From NCBI GenBank assembly GCA_910585855.1, contig CAJUGZ010000111.1:1-12510 (forward strand): a stretch of 12,510 nt of DNA, written 5' to 3'. Positions 1-7,200 of the stretch are shown here, piece after piece. Positions within the stretch are counted from its first letter, which is position 1; the number at the start of each line of letters is the position of its first letter. The DNA comes from an uncultured Lachnospiraceae bacterium. GTDB taxonomy: Bacteria; Bacillota_A; Clostridia; Lachnospirales; Lachnospiraceae. The position numbers and the translations under genes are program-made. The notes under the pieces were generated by a model, which saw nothing but the letters and a program-made list of their open reading frames with translations, did not search any database and was not told the DNA's origin.

Positions 1-23
1 TAGAACTTCTTGCTTTTTGGAAA

Positions 24-74
24 CCGGAACAGCAGGCTGCCCACCGTTTTCGAATTTGGCGTCCTCTTGCGTCC
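24..74 (-). repeat. Copy of a dispersed repeat with variable core (left edge)
   Basis: The segment reads CCGGAACAG (24-32), a core, then TTTGGCGTCC (55-64) and a second GCGTCC at 69-74. The ends match the element at 4111-4143 read on the opposite strand (GGACGCCAAA and CTGTTCCGG), while the cores differ. Bases 28-55 are a perfect 28-nt reverse-complement match to 12250-12277 at the other end of the window. This shows a repeat family directly; whether it is mobile, structural or regulatory is unknown. Confidence 0.6.
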
Positions 75-132
75 TCCCTCCATTATCCAATTCCAATCTT
101 CTCGTAAAACCAAAATATTATCCTTTTTTAAG

Positions 133-149
133 TTTATAAGTTTATCCTG
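133..149 (-). repeat. 17-nt segment repeated inverted at 12115-12131
   Basis: TTTATAAGTTTATCCTG here is the exact reverse complement of 12115-12131. In both places it sits inward of the 28-nt inverted match (78 nt away on the left, 119 nt on the right), so the two window edges share two blocks in the same order. The sequence is AT-rich, so by itself the match is weak; the shared order makes it worth recording. Confidence 0.45.
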
Positions 150-277
150 CACAGCCCTAATCCATAGTTGCGAAAAACACATATTTTGTGCTAAACTAAA
201 GTCAGAGTTTTAAACTACTATTTTGTTTTACTATACCATTTCTAAAAAAGTTGTCAATAAATATGGCGTCAATGGTC

Positions 278-307
278 ATGACAAACGCATGAATGGATAA
301 ATATAAG
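278..307 (+). promoter_or_regulatory. Candidate promoter of the left regulator/kinase operon
   Basis: ATGACA (278-283) resembles a -35 box and TATAAG (302-307) a -10 box, with an 18-nt spacer. Each hexamer differs from consensus by one base. Transcription would begin about 50 nt before the TTG start, leaving room for the GAGGTGAT ribosome binding site at 348-355. The spacing is acceptable but AT-rich DNA gives such matches easily. Confidence 0.35.
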
Positions 308-359
308 CAAAATAAAACACATATCCTATTTTTTATCCAAAAGAATTGAGGTGATACAG

Positions 360-1100
360 TTGCACTTAGCTATCGTAGAAGATTTAGAATTAGATTGCAA
401 AAACCTAAAAGAACTCATCCAAAAAGATTGTAATGCCAACCAGCAGGCAGTAAACTTTTCCTGTTATAAAAGCGGAAAAACTTTTTTAGATCACTACCAT
501 GCTGGTATCTATGACGCTCTTTTTCTTGATATTTTAATGGATGATATATCAGGAATAAAAATAGCAGAAAATGTTCGAAAAATTGAACCCCGACTTCCCA
601 TTATTTTTACAACAGCCGAACCTGACTTTGCACTGGAAGGATTTGCTGTTCATGCAATGGACTATCTGGTAAAACCTATTAACTCTTCTAAAATTTCATG
701 GTGTTTAAAGGAACTACGGGAATATCTGGCTGCTCCTGCCTTCCTTATCCTTCCAGAAATCGGCGGACGAGGACACTCTTCTGTTCGAACTATTGAATTA
801 AACGACATTCTTTACGGAGAATCTCAAAACCACAATATCCTTATCCATACGGTAAAAGAAACAATCAGTATCCGAATTTCTTTTCAGGATTTCCACACAC
901 GCCTGCCTGATACAGGACGTTTTTTGGTATGCAGACGAGGACTAATTGTTAATCTTTCTTATGTTGAGCAAGTAAAAACCGGAGAAATTCTGTTAAAAGA
1001 CGGAGAAACACTCCCAATCAGCCGCCGCCGGGCAGAAGAAGTGCGAAATGCCTTTTCTTCTTGGCTGTTTTCCCGTTCCCGGAAAGGAGGATGGGCATGA
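360..1100 (+). CDS. LytTR-family response regulator (left system)
   Basis: This is a 246-residue DNA-binding response regulator of the AgrA/LytR type. The receiver domain (about 1-120) shows the acidic pair E7/D8, the phospho-acceptor D57 in the motif FLDILMDD, T85 in FTTAE, and the conserved K105 in YLVKPI. A LytTR DNA-binding domain follows (about 145-243, with RFLVCRRGLIVNLSYV and LPISRRR). I chose the TTG start at 360 over the GTG at 351 because GAGGTGAT at 348-355 is an excellent Shine-Dalgarno 4 nt upstream of the TTG, and the GTG lies inside it. The stop codon overlaps the next gene's ATG (ATGA), so the partner kinase is almost certainly cotranslated. Expected role: activate or repress promoters on phosphorylation by the adjacent kinase, perhaps including the redox genes just downstream. 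The target is inferred from position only. Confidence 0.93.
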   Translation: MHLAIVEDLELDCKNLKELIQKDCNANQQAVNFSCYKSGKTFLDHYHAGIYDALFLDILMDDISGIKIAENVRKIEPRLPIIFTTAEPDFALEGFAVHAMDYLVKPINSSKISWCLKELREYLAAPAFLILPEIGGRGHSSVRTIELNDILYGESQNHNILIHTVKETISIRISFQDFHTRLPDTGRFLVCRRGLIVNLSYVEQVKTGEILLKDGETLPISRRRAEEVRNAFSSWLFSRSRKGGWA

Positions 1101-2431
1101 ATCTATCCTTTTGGTCTGCTGCTGCCAATCTTTTTGTAAGAGCCGTTCCTGCTCACTTGATGGCATACTATCCATTTCGTGATCGTCTGCGCTTTTCTTT
1201 ACAGAATATTTTGCTGTTTGTCTGTTTCATTCAAATCGGACAGGCATTTCTCTATGCATATATTATTCAAACCGGCGGCTCTGGCAAAGCAGCAGAATTT
1301 GGACTTGCTGCTGTCTATATGAGTATTTATTTTTTCTGTGTTAAGGACGACCGCTGTAAACTATTATTTTTATATCTGTTTATTATGGATTATGTTATGA
1401 TTCTGCGGGGATTTTCCACGTTTTTAGAAGCCCGCCTTTTTTACTGCCCCGATATGGACTTTTCCTCATGGAAAAACACACTCATCTCACTAGCGGCATT
1501 GGTGATTAGTGCGCCTTTTATGCTGCGTTTTTTTGCCTGTACAAGAGAACGTGTTTTTCGTACAGATGCACCTGCCTTTTGGAGAACAGCATGGCTTGTA
1601 CCCGCTTTTACTACTGCTATTGTTATAGCATTTACCGGCAATTTTTCTGCAGAACAGGCACGTTCCCTACGCTTTCTCTTTGCACGAGTTCTGCTTCTTC
1701 TATGTGTATTTGTAGTTTATTTTATTCTATTAGATGCACTGGACGGAATTCGAAAACAAGCTGCACTGGCAGAACAGACTGCCCTCCAAGAACATCTGCT
1801 TGCCGTTCAAAAACTGCAGTATATCCAGCTTTTACGCCATATTGAAGAAACCAAAACAGCACGCCATGATCTACGCCAGCATCTTGGTGTGATTCGTGCC
1901 TATACTGAAAGCGGAGAAACAAAAAAACTATTAGAATACCTAAATGCCTATGAAAATATGCTTCCTGCCGATACCCGAAAAACTTTCTGCACCAATTTTG
2001 CAGTAAATGCAGTATTTACTTACTATGCAGAGGAAACCAGAAAAAATAAAATTGATTTGGATATAAACTGCCCGCTGCCGGAATCTTTGCCTGTACCTGA
2101 ACCGGAATTATGTGCCCTGCTTGGAAATCTTTTAGAAAATGCAGTGGAAGCCTGTAAAGAATTGACAAAAAAGGAACTGACAAAAGCCTCTCCTTTTATT
2201 CGAGTGTGTGGGGAATGTCGTCAATATTCTATAATTCTTACGGTAGACAACCCCTGTCAAAACGAACCGAAACAAGAAAACGGACGGTTTCTTTCTACCA
2301 AACATCATGGATATGGTACAGGAACGTATTCTGTAAAGGCTACGGCAGAAAAAAATGGAGGAACTGTAAAATTTGAATATAAAGAGGGAATATTTTATGC
2401 TTCTGTACTTTTTTATGGCAGTCATATTTGA
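1097..2431 (+). CDS. AgrC-like GHKL sensor histidine kinase (left system)
   Basis: This 444-residue membrane kinase partners the preceding regulator. About six hydrophobic segments occupy residues 33-213 (for example 33-56, 86-104, 128-146, 165-181, 193-213). A short helical linker (215-250) leads to the phospho-acceptor box RHDLRQH with H257. The ATPase domain shows the N-box NLLENAVEA (N344, N347) and a G-box GYGTGTYSVK (405-414), typical of the GHKL family (HATPase_c_5) rather than classical HisKA kinases. The start at 1097 is preferred: AAGGAGG at 1084-1090 is 6 nt away, whereas the ATG at 1091 touches that site and an upstream ATG at 1061 has none. No agrB or agrD homologue is nearby, so the signal is unknown. 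Confidence 0.92.
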   Translation: MNLSFWSAAANLFVRAVPAHLMAYYPFRDRLRFSLQNILLFVCFIQIGQAFLYAYIIQTGGSGKAAEFGLAAVYMSIYFFCVKDDRCKLLFLYLFIMDYVMILRGFSTFLEARLFYCPDMDFSSWKNTLISLAALVISAPFMLRFFACTRERVFRTDAPAFWRTAWLVPAFTTAIVIAFTGNFSAEQARSLRFLFARVLLLLCVFVVYFILLDALDGIRKQAALAEQTALQEHLLAVQKLQYIQLLRHIEETKTARHDLRQHLGVIRAYTESGETKKLLEYLNAYENMLPADTRKTFCTNFAVNAVFTYYAEETRKNKIDLDINCPLPESLPVPEPELCALLGNLLENAVEACKELTKKELTKASPFIRVCGECRQYSIILTVDNPCQNEPKQENGRFLSTKHHGYGTGTYSVKATAEKNGGTVKFEYKEGIFYASVLFYGSHI

Positions 2432-2449
2432 TACCGAAATTTGAAGAAA

Positions 2450-2482
2450 GGACGCCGAAAAGTGCTGTTGAAAAACAGTGCT
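2450..2482 (+). other. GGACGCC motif and 9-bp hairpin with GAAA loop between kinase and tlpA-like gene
   Basis: AGTGCTGTT (2461-2469) can pair along its whole length with AACAGTGCT (2474-2482) as RNA, using two G-U wobbles, and closes on a GAAA (GNRA) tetraloop. No U-tract follows, so it is not a normal intrinsic terminator. It may be a processing or stability element separating the regulatory pair from the redox genes. It is preceded by GGACGCC (2450-2456), which also opens the repeat elements at 4111 and, inverted, at 58. The hairpin is seen in the sequence; its role is a guess. Confidence 0.45.
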
Positions 2483-2514
2483 ACCTGTTACTGTTTGTTG
2501 GTATGTTTTAAAAT

Positions 2515-2520
2515 AAGGAG
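2515..2520 (+). promoter_or_regulatory. Ribosome binding site deciding the TlpA-like start
   Basis: AAGGAG lies 7 nt before the ATG at 2528. The open frame extends 29 codons further upstream to an ATG at 2441, but that start has only a weak site and would place lysine/arginine-rich and cysteine-containing residues before the lipoprotein signal. The start at 2528 gives a textbook lipoprotein signal peptide. Confidence 0.8.
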
Positions 2521-2527
2521 AAAAAGA

Positions 2528-3121
2528 ATGAATAGAAAAAATATAAAAATAATTGGTATTTTTGTTGCTGCTGGTTTGTTATTTGGCTGTGGAAACGCAA
2601 ATTATGATAAAGAGGAAACAGACTCTGTTATTATGGATACAAATGTTTTAAATACAGAAACGGAAGATGTTTCACAGGAAGTTATAGAATTCCCGGCTTT
2701 TACTGCAGTAGATCTGCAGGGAAACAGTGTAACAGAAGCTATTTTTGCAGAGAAGGATCTAACTGTAATCAATATCTGGGGAACTTTTTGTGCCCCTTGT
2801 ATAAAAGAAATGCCGGAACTCGGAGAATGGGCAAAAAATATGCCGGACAATGTACAGATGATAGGGCTGATTATTGATATCAATGGTGAAGAAGATACAA
2901 AACGTCATGATTTGGCAGTAACAATTACAGAAAAGGCAGAAGCAGATTTTCTTCAAATCATTGCTAATCAAGATTTTACGCCTATTCTCAATGAAGTATT
3001 TGGTGTGCCTACTACGTTATTTGTAGATAAAAACGGAGATATTGTAGGAGAACCGATTATAGGTGCTGATGTAGATGGGTATAAAAAATTTGTGGAGGAC
3101 TATTTCAATGAAGAAGAATAA
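2528..3121 (+). CDS. TlpA-like thioredoxin-fold lipoprotein
   Basis: This 197-residue protein is predicted to be exported, lipid-anchored and to act as a dithiol oxidoreductase outside the membrane. Residues 1-21 form a lipoprotein signal (MNRK, hydrophobic core, lipobox LLFGC with C21 as the lipidated cysteine). A polar acidic linker (about 25-52) leads to a thioredoxin fold with the redox motif WGTFCAPC (C88, C91) and the cis-proline segment GVPTTLF (P161). The TlpA/ResA family reduces disulfides in partner proteins or receives electrons from a membrane reductase. No ccdA-type gene follows; instead a CXXC micro-protein and a membrane ferredoxin are adjacent, which suggests they supply electrons. 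Its last 14 bases overlap the next gene's start. Confidence 0.9.
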   Translation: MNRKNIKIIGIFVAAGLLFGCGNANYDKEETDSVIMDTNVLNTETEDVSQEVIEFPAFTAVDLQGNSVTEAIFAEKDLTVINIWGTFCAPCIKEMPELGEWAKNMPDNVQMIGLIIDINGEEDTKRHDLAVTITEKAEADFLQIIANQDFTPILNEVFGVPTTLFVDKNGDIVGEPIIGADVDGYKKFVEDYFNEEE

Positions 3122-3251
3122 AAATTTTATTTCAGTGGCTGTTCTTTTTATTTCTTTTATTTTTCTTTTTTATGGGATGAAAAGAGGAGAGATGACTGTT
3201 GTTCTTAATAAAGCAGTAAATATCTGCCTGGAATGTATTGGATTAGGGTGA
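3108..3251 (+). CDS. 47-residue single-span CXXC protein, CD1871A-like
   Basis: This small gene starts with ATG at 3108 inside the end of the tlpA-like gene (14-nt overlap, different frame). GGAGG at 3094-3098 lies 9 nt upstream, and the frame ends at TGA 3249-3251, 6 nt before the next ATG. The product has a basic N-terminus (MKKNK), one hydrophobic span (about 8-23), a short polar turn (KRGEM) and a C-terminal segment NKAVNICLECIGLG carrying C40-x2-C43. From memory this pattern, including the flanking genes, matches the clostridial CD1871A family of CXXC-motif proteins. By the positive-inside rule the cysteine pair would face outward, near TlpA. A role as a membrane dithiol relay between the ferredoxin-like protein and TlpA is inference. 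Confidence 0.85.
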   Translation: MKKNKNFISVAVLFISFIFLFYGMKRGEMTVVLNKAVNICLECIGLG

Positions 3252-3257
3252 TAGAAA

Positions 3258-4100
3258 ATGAAATTAAAATACTTTTTTAAAAGAAAACTTTTTCAGATAA
3301 TTGCTTTTGGTTATTCTAATATACATCTGAGCAATTTTAAAAGCGGGAAATTGTATAAAGGAAAGTGGAAGCAGTTTTGCAATCCGGGGTTAAACTGCTA
3401 TTCCTGCCCTGCAGCAAGTATGGCTTGTCCTATTGGAGCACTGCAGTCGGTAAATGGTTCTATAGATTTTAATTTTAGTTTTTATGTAATTGGATTTTTA
3501 CTGGCAGTTGGAGTGCTTTTAGGAAGATTTATTTGTGGATGGATTTGTCCGTTTGGACTGATTCAGGAATTATTTCATAAAATACCTGCACCGAAGTTCA
3601 AACTTTTTAGAAAATTATTGGTTGTAAAGTATATTGTTCTTATTGTTTTTGTGATTTTGCTGCCTGTTGCGGCTACCAATTATATGGGGATGGGAAAACC
3701 GGCATTTTGTCAGTTTATCTGTCCTGCTGGTACATTAGAGGGCGGTATTCCACTGCTCCTTACACATCCAGAACTTAGACAAACTATTGGGGGATTATTC
3801 TCGTTAAAAATGTTTTTTCTTGTGGTGACTTTGATAGGATGTATTTTGGTATATCGCTTTTTTTGCCGTGTATTATGTCCGTTGGGGGCTGTTTATGGTT
3901 TGTTAAATAAAATCAGTGTTTATCATTTGGAGGTGGATAAAGAGAAGTGTATAAATTGTAAAAAATGTGCGATTGTTTGTAAGATGGAGGTTGATCCGGT
4001 GAAGACGCCAGATTCTGCGGAGTGTATTCGATGCGGAGAATGTAAACATATCTGTCCGAAAAATGCAATTCATTTGGGATTTTATAGGAGAAATAGATAG
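3258..4100 (+). CDS. NapH-like membrane [4Fe-4S] ferredoxin protein
   Basis: This 280-residue polytopic protein probably moves electrons at or across the membrane. An N-terminal cysteine cluster (C41, C47, C50, C57) is followed by hydrophobic spans near 73-96, 117-140 and 180-218. Paired cysteine motifs lie at the span edges: CGWICPFG (C93, C97), CQFICPAG (C151, C155) and CRVLCPLG (C203, C207), as in the NapH/MauN/RdxA group. The C-terminus is a two-cluster ferredoxin domain: C231-x2-C-x2-C-x3-C241 and C256-x2-C-x2-C-x3-C266-P. The ATG at 3258 is preceded by AGGGTGAT (3245-3252), which overlaps the previous stop codon, so the two genes are translationally coupled. Being last of the redox trio, it is the likely electron entry point for the CXXC protein and TlpA. 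The physiological donor is unknown. Confidence 0.88.
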   Translation: MKLKYFFKRKLFQIIAFGYSNIHLSNFKSGKLYKGKWKQFCNPGLNCYSCPAASMACPIGALQSVNGSIDFNFSFYVIGFLLAVGVLLGRFICGWICPFGLIQELFHKIPAPKFKLFRKLLVVKYIVLIVFVILLPVAATNYMGMGKPAFCQFICPAGTLEGGIPLLLTHPELRQTIGGLFSLKMFFLVVTLIGCILVYRFFCRVLCPLGAVYGLLNKISVYHLEVDKEKCINCKKCAIVCKMEVDPVKTPDSAECIRCGECKHICPKNAIHLGFYRRNR

Positions 4101-4260
4101 GAGGGAGGGAGGACGCCAAAATCCGAAGGGAGGTCTGTTCCGGGCTCGCTTGCGCTTAGCATTTCCTCGTAGCGGACACATAAGGTGCTAAAATACAGCA
4201 CCTAAGTGCCGACGGGAAATGATGACCCTGCACAGACCTCCCTTCGGATTTTGGCTGTGT
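4101..4260 (+). repeat. 141-nt nested inverted repeat between convergent genes
   Basis: A perfect 24-nt inverted repeat (4115-4138 with 4232-4255) encloses further paired blocks: GGG/CCC, CATTTCC with GGAAATG, and a central stem AGGTGCT (4183-4189) / AGCACCT (4197-4203) extended by GG.CAC with GTGCC through small bulges. The loop is AAAATAC. The whole unit can fold as one long hairpin on either strand. It is preceded by the purine tract GAGGGAGGGAGGAC. It fills the 183-nt gap between convergent genes, so it may stop transcription from both sides, although it lacks a clear U-tract. No target-site duplication is visible. A MITE-like or REP-like intergenic element fits best. Confidence 0.75.
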
Positions 4261-4283
4261 ATACCCATTAAAAGAAAATTAAT

Positions 4284-7200
4284 TTACTTTTTACGCTGAA
4301 TATTTTCATTCCATATGCCATTTTTATCTACATACCAACCATCTGGTGTGTAGCAGTCAGCAAACATTTTTCCTTTTGTACCATCTGAAATTGGATTAAG
4401 ATAATACCATTTTCCTCCAATTAATTGCCAGCCGGTTTTCATTCCATTATTAATATCGATATAAAACCAGCCTTGATAACCAAAATCCATATGCCAGCCA
4501 TTTTCTACATAGCCATCTGAATCAAATGGATACCATGCTCCATTGACTTTTTCCCATTTATAAATTTGCTGTCCATCGCTTGTTTTTTGTCCATGAGCCC
4601 ATGTACCATCTGCATATTCTAACCACCATTTGTTATTACTTTGCTTCCATTTTGCATAGCCATCTCCACTGCCTGTTACAATTCCCTGTGTAAAACTTAT
4701 ATAACCTTTTACAGAATCTTTGTAATCGACTTTGTTTTCATTTTTAGAAATTGAAGTGGTGGAGTTTTCAATAACAGGATTTTTATTGCTACTTGCTGGT
4801 CTATTATTGAAATCTTCTTCGTTATCATCATCATCTTCTGAATCATCGTCGTCATCATCATCAAAGTTTTCTTCTGGAGTAGTTTCCTCTGGTTCAGTTT
4901 CTTCTGGTTTGCTCTCTTCTTCGGAACTTGTTTCCGGGGTGCTTGTATTTTCATCTGAACTCGTTTCTGGGGTACTTGTATCTTCATCCGAACTCGTTTC
5001 TGGAATACTTGTATCTTCATCCGAACTCGTTTCTGGGGTACTTGTATCTTCGTCTGAACTCGTTTCTGGGGTACTTGTGTCTTCGTCTGAACTCGTTTCT
5101 GGGGTACTTGTGTCTTCGTCTGAACTTGTTTCTGGGGTACTTGTGTCTTCGTCTGAACTCGTTTCTGGGGTACTTGTATCTTCGTCTGAACTCGTTTCTG
5201 GGGTACTTGTGTCTTCATCTGAACTCGTTTCTGGGGTACTTGTGTCTTCATCTGAACTGGTTTCTGTTTCTTCTGGTTTTATTTCTTCTGCCTTAATATA
5301 TAAAGTACCTTTTGTTTCTGTTACAATATAATTTTTATATTCTTTTTCTAAAAGACCAATCAGAATTTCATAACTTCCTTCTTCTTCGCTGTTTGGAGTT
5401 TCATTATAGATCATTTTGACAGTCCCTAAATTTTCTCCTTCTACTGGTGCATAACCTGATTCAAATTCATAGTCTATTCCAAGCTGTGGATTTTTTAAAT
5501 CTGGAATTTCCTCTCCTATCTGAATCGTTCTGTCTATCGGGCAGATATGTATTTCTTTTGGATTAATTCGAAAATAGGCTGTTTCTTCTCCTATCTCTGT
5601 ATCATTTTCCATATGAACGGTAATAGAATAGCTTCCTGCATCTGTTGGTGCTTCTTTTAGATATTGTTTTTCTATTAAATCATAATAGGTAACAGTAATA
5701 TTCTCATTTTCTTCTAGCGCAGTTTTCCAAGCACTATAGGGAGTTCCATCGTAAGTGATGTCTGATGCATCAAGACCTATCGTTATATCTGTTTTTTCTG
5801 TTACAAAAACATTTACTAAAACTGTCATAGGCTGATAATTTTCCAGTGTAACAGTAACTGAAATTTTTCCTTGCCCTGCTTGTCCTGCCTGATAAGTCAA
5901 AACACCATCTGTAAGAACTGGTGTGTTTAAACTATCGTTGTCAAATTCTACTTCTCCTAATTGATAAGCCGTCTGTTCACTTAATAATTCTTTTGGAATT
6001 ACATCCTGAATAGAAACCGTCTGTTCTTTATTTGGAGCAGAAGAAGAATAAATCATCACTTGTTCTGGTGCTTTTGCAGGAATAATAGTAACTGCCGGAT
6101 CTACCGAAAAAGATTTTGCTATTTCTGAAATTTCCGGTAGCTGATACCAGACAGCATCCTTTTCATTTAACGACCAAGAAAGAATCTCTGCCTCATCATA
6201 AGTACCAGACAAAACACTTGATAATTCTGCTTCCCCGGATACAAAAAATATTTTATCTTCTTGATTTAATGATGCCTCTTCTTGAGTATTTCCCCAAGTA
6301 AAAGAAATTATTTCTGTTGTTTTCTTTGTACCATCATAAGTAAAATCTTTTAATGTAATACATTTTATATTTTTAGCATCTAATACCTGTTTTGTCAATT
6401 CAATCGAAACATTGTTTTGATTTGGATTTAATGCTGCCGTTCCGCCAAAATCTGCATAAACTATAGATTTTCCAATTGGAATTTTTTGTTCTGCAGTATC
6501 ATATACAAAAACTGCCTGTCCTTTTGAATCCACAGGTGCTGTTCCTAAAAGAATTTCTCCGCAATAAAAATCTACTGTATTTTCTTGAGCTGTTTTAGCT
6601 CTAGCCTTTTTAGCGGAAGCAGGAACTGCCTGACAGACAAAACGAATTTTATCTCCATAAACAGCAAGTATCGGATCCGTATTTGTATCAGAATTCATGG
6701 TGGCTGTTAAAAGCACTTCTGATTCACTCTTTACTATCGAAAAATTTTGCGTAATTTCACCGCTATAATTTCCAATTCCAATTACTTTTACCACTGCCTC
6801 TCCTACATCAATATTATTTTCATAGGAAACACGATAGTCACTGTCTTTGATCAACGGATCACCGGAAGAGCGATTGATAACCTCTATTTCTGGACAAATT
6901 GGCTTTCCTGTATAGACTTGTTCAGAAACAGGCTGTATACTGGCTTGTTCATCAATAAAAGATACACCAGCATCTATTTTAGATGAATCATAAAAATAAA
7001 TTGGTATTTCTGCCATTATACCATCTAATTTTTTTATCTCTTCTATTGTTGCATTTAACATGAAATCTACATCTTTTGAATAAAATCGAAGCGTATAATC
7101 ACCCGTTTTCGGTTTTACTGTTTCGTTTGTTCTTGCAATAAAATAAAAATTATCTGGATGTTTCCCGGAACATGTAAAACCAATTGATATATTTCCCCAA

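Larger units (their letters stand above)
1..359. other. Gene-less left edge: repeat element and regulator upstream region
   Basis: I find no convincing gene here. A 67-codon frame at 10-213 has no ribosome binding site and reads like translated noncoding DNA. The stretch holds a repeat element at about 24-74 (CCGGAACAG, a variable core, then GGCGTCC twice), an AT-rich segment with a tandem 8-bp unit (TAAGTTTA at 129-145), the candidate promoter at 278-307 and the Shine-Dalgarno of the first regulator. An 8-bp palindrome, GTCATGAC, at 275-282 overlaps the candidate -35 region and could be a protein-binding site, but that is a guess. Confidence 0.6.

Noticed and set aside
10..213. 67-codon frame on + at the left edge
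   Set aside because: It starts inside a repeat element, has no ribosome site and its translation resembles nothing.
2441..2527. 29-codon extension of the TlpA-like protein
   Set aside because: It would destroy the lipoprotein signal; AAGGAG and ATG at 2528 are far better.
4101..4260. Ordinary intrinsic terminator
   Set aside because: The hairpin is far too long and is not followed by a U-tract on either strand.
4935..5264. CRISPR array
   Set aside because: Units are directly adjacent 33-bp coding repeats with no unique spacers.
4709..5331. Long open frames on both strands across the 33-bp repeat (for example 4732-5331 on + and 4709-5251 on -)
   Set aside because: A 33-bp period keeps every frame open if one unit lacks a stop. 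The products are low-complexity and have no ribosome binding sites; the real frame is that of the surface protein.
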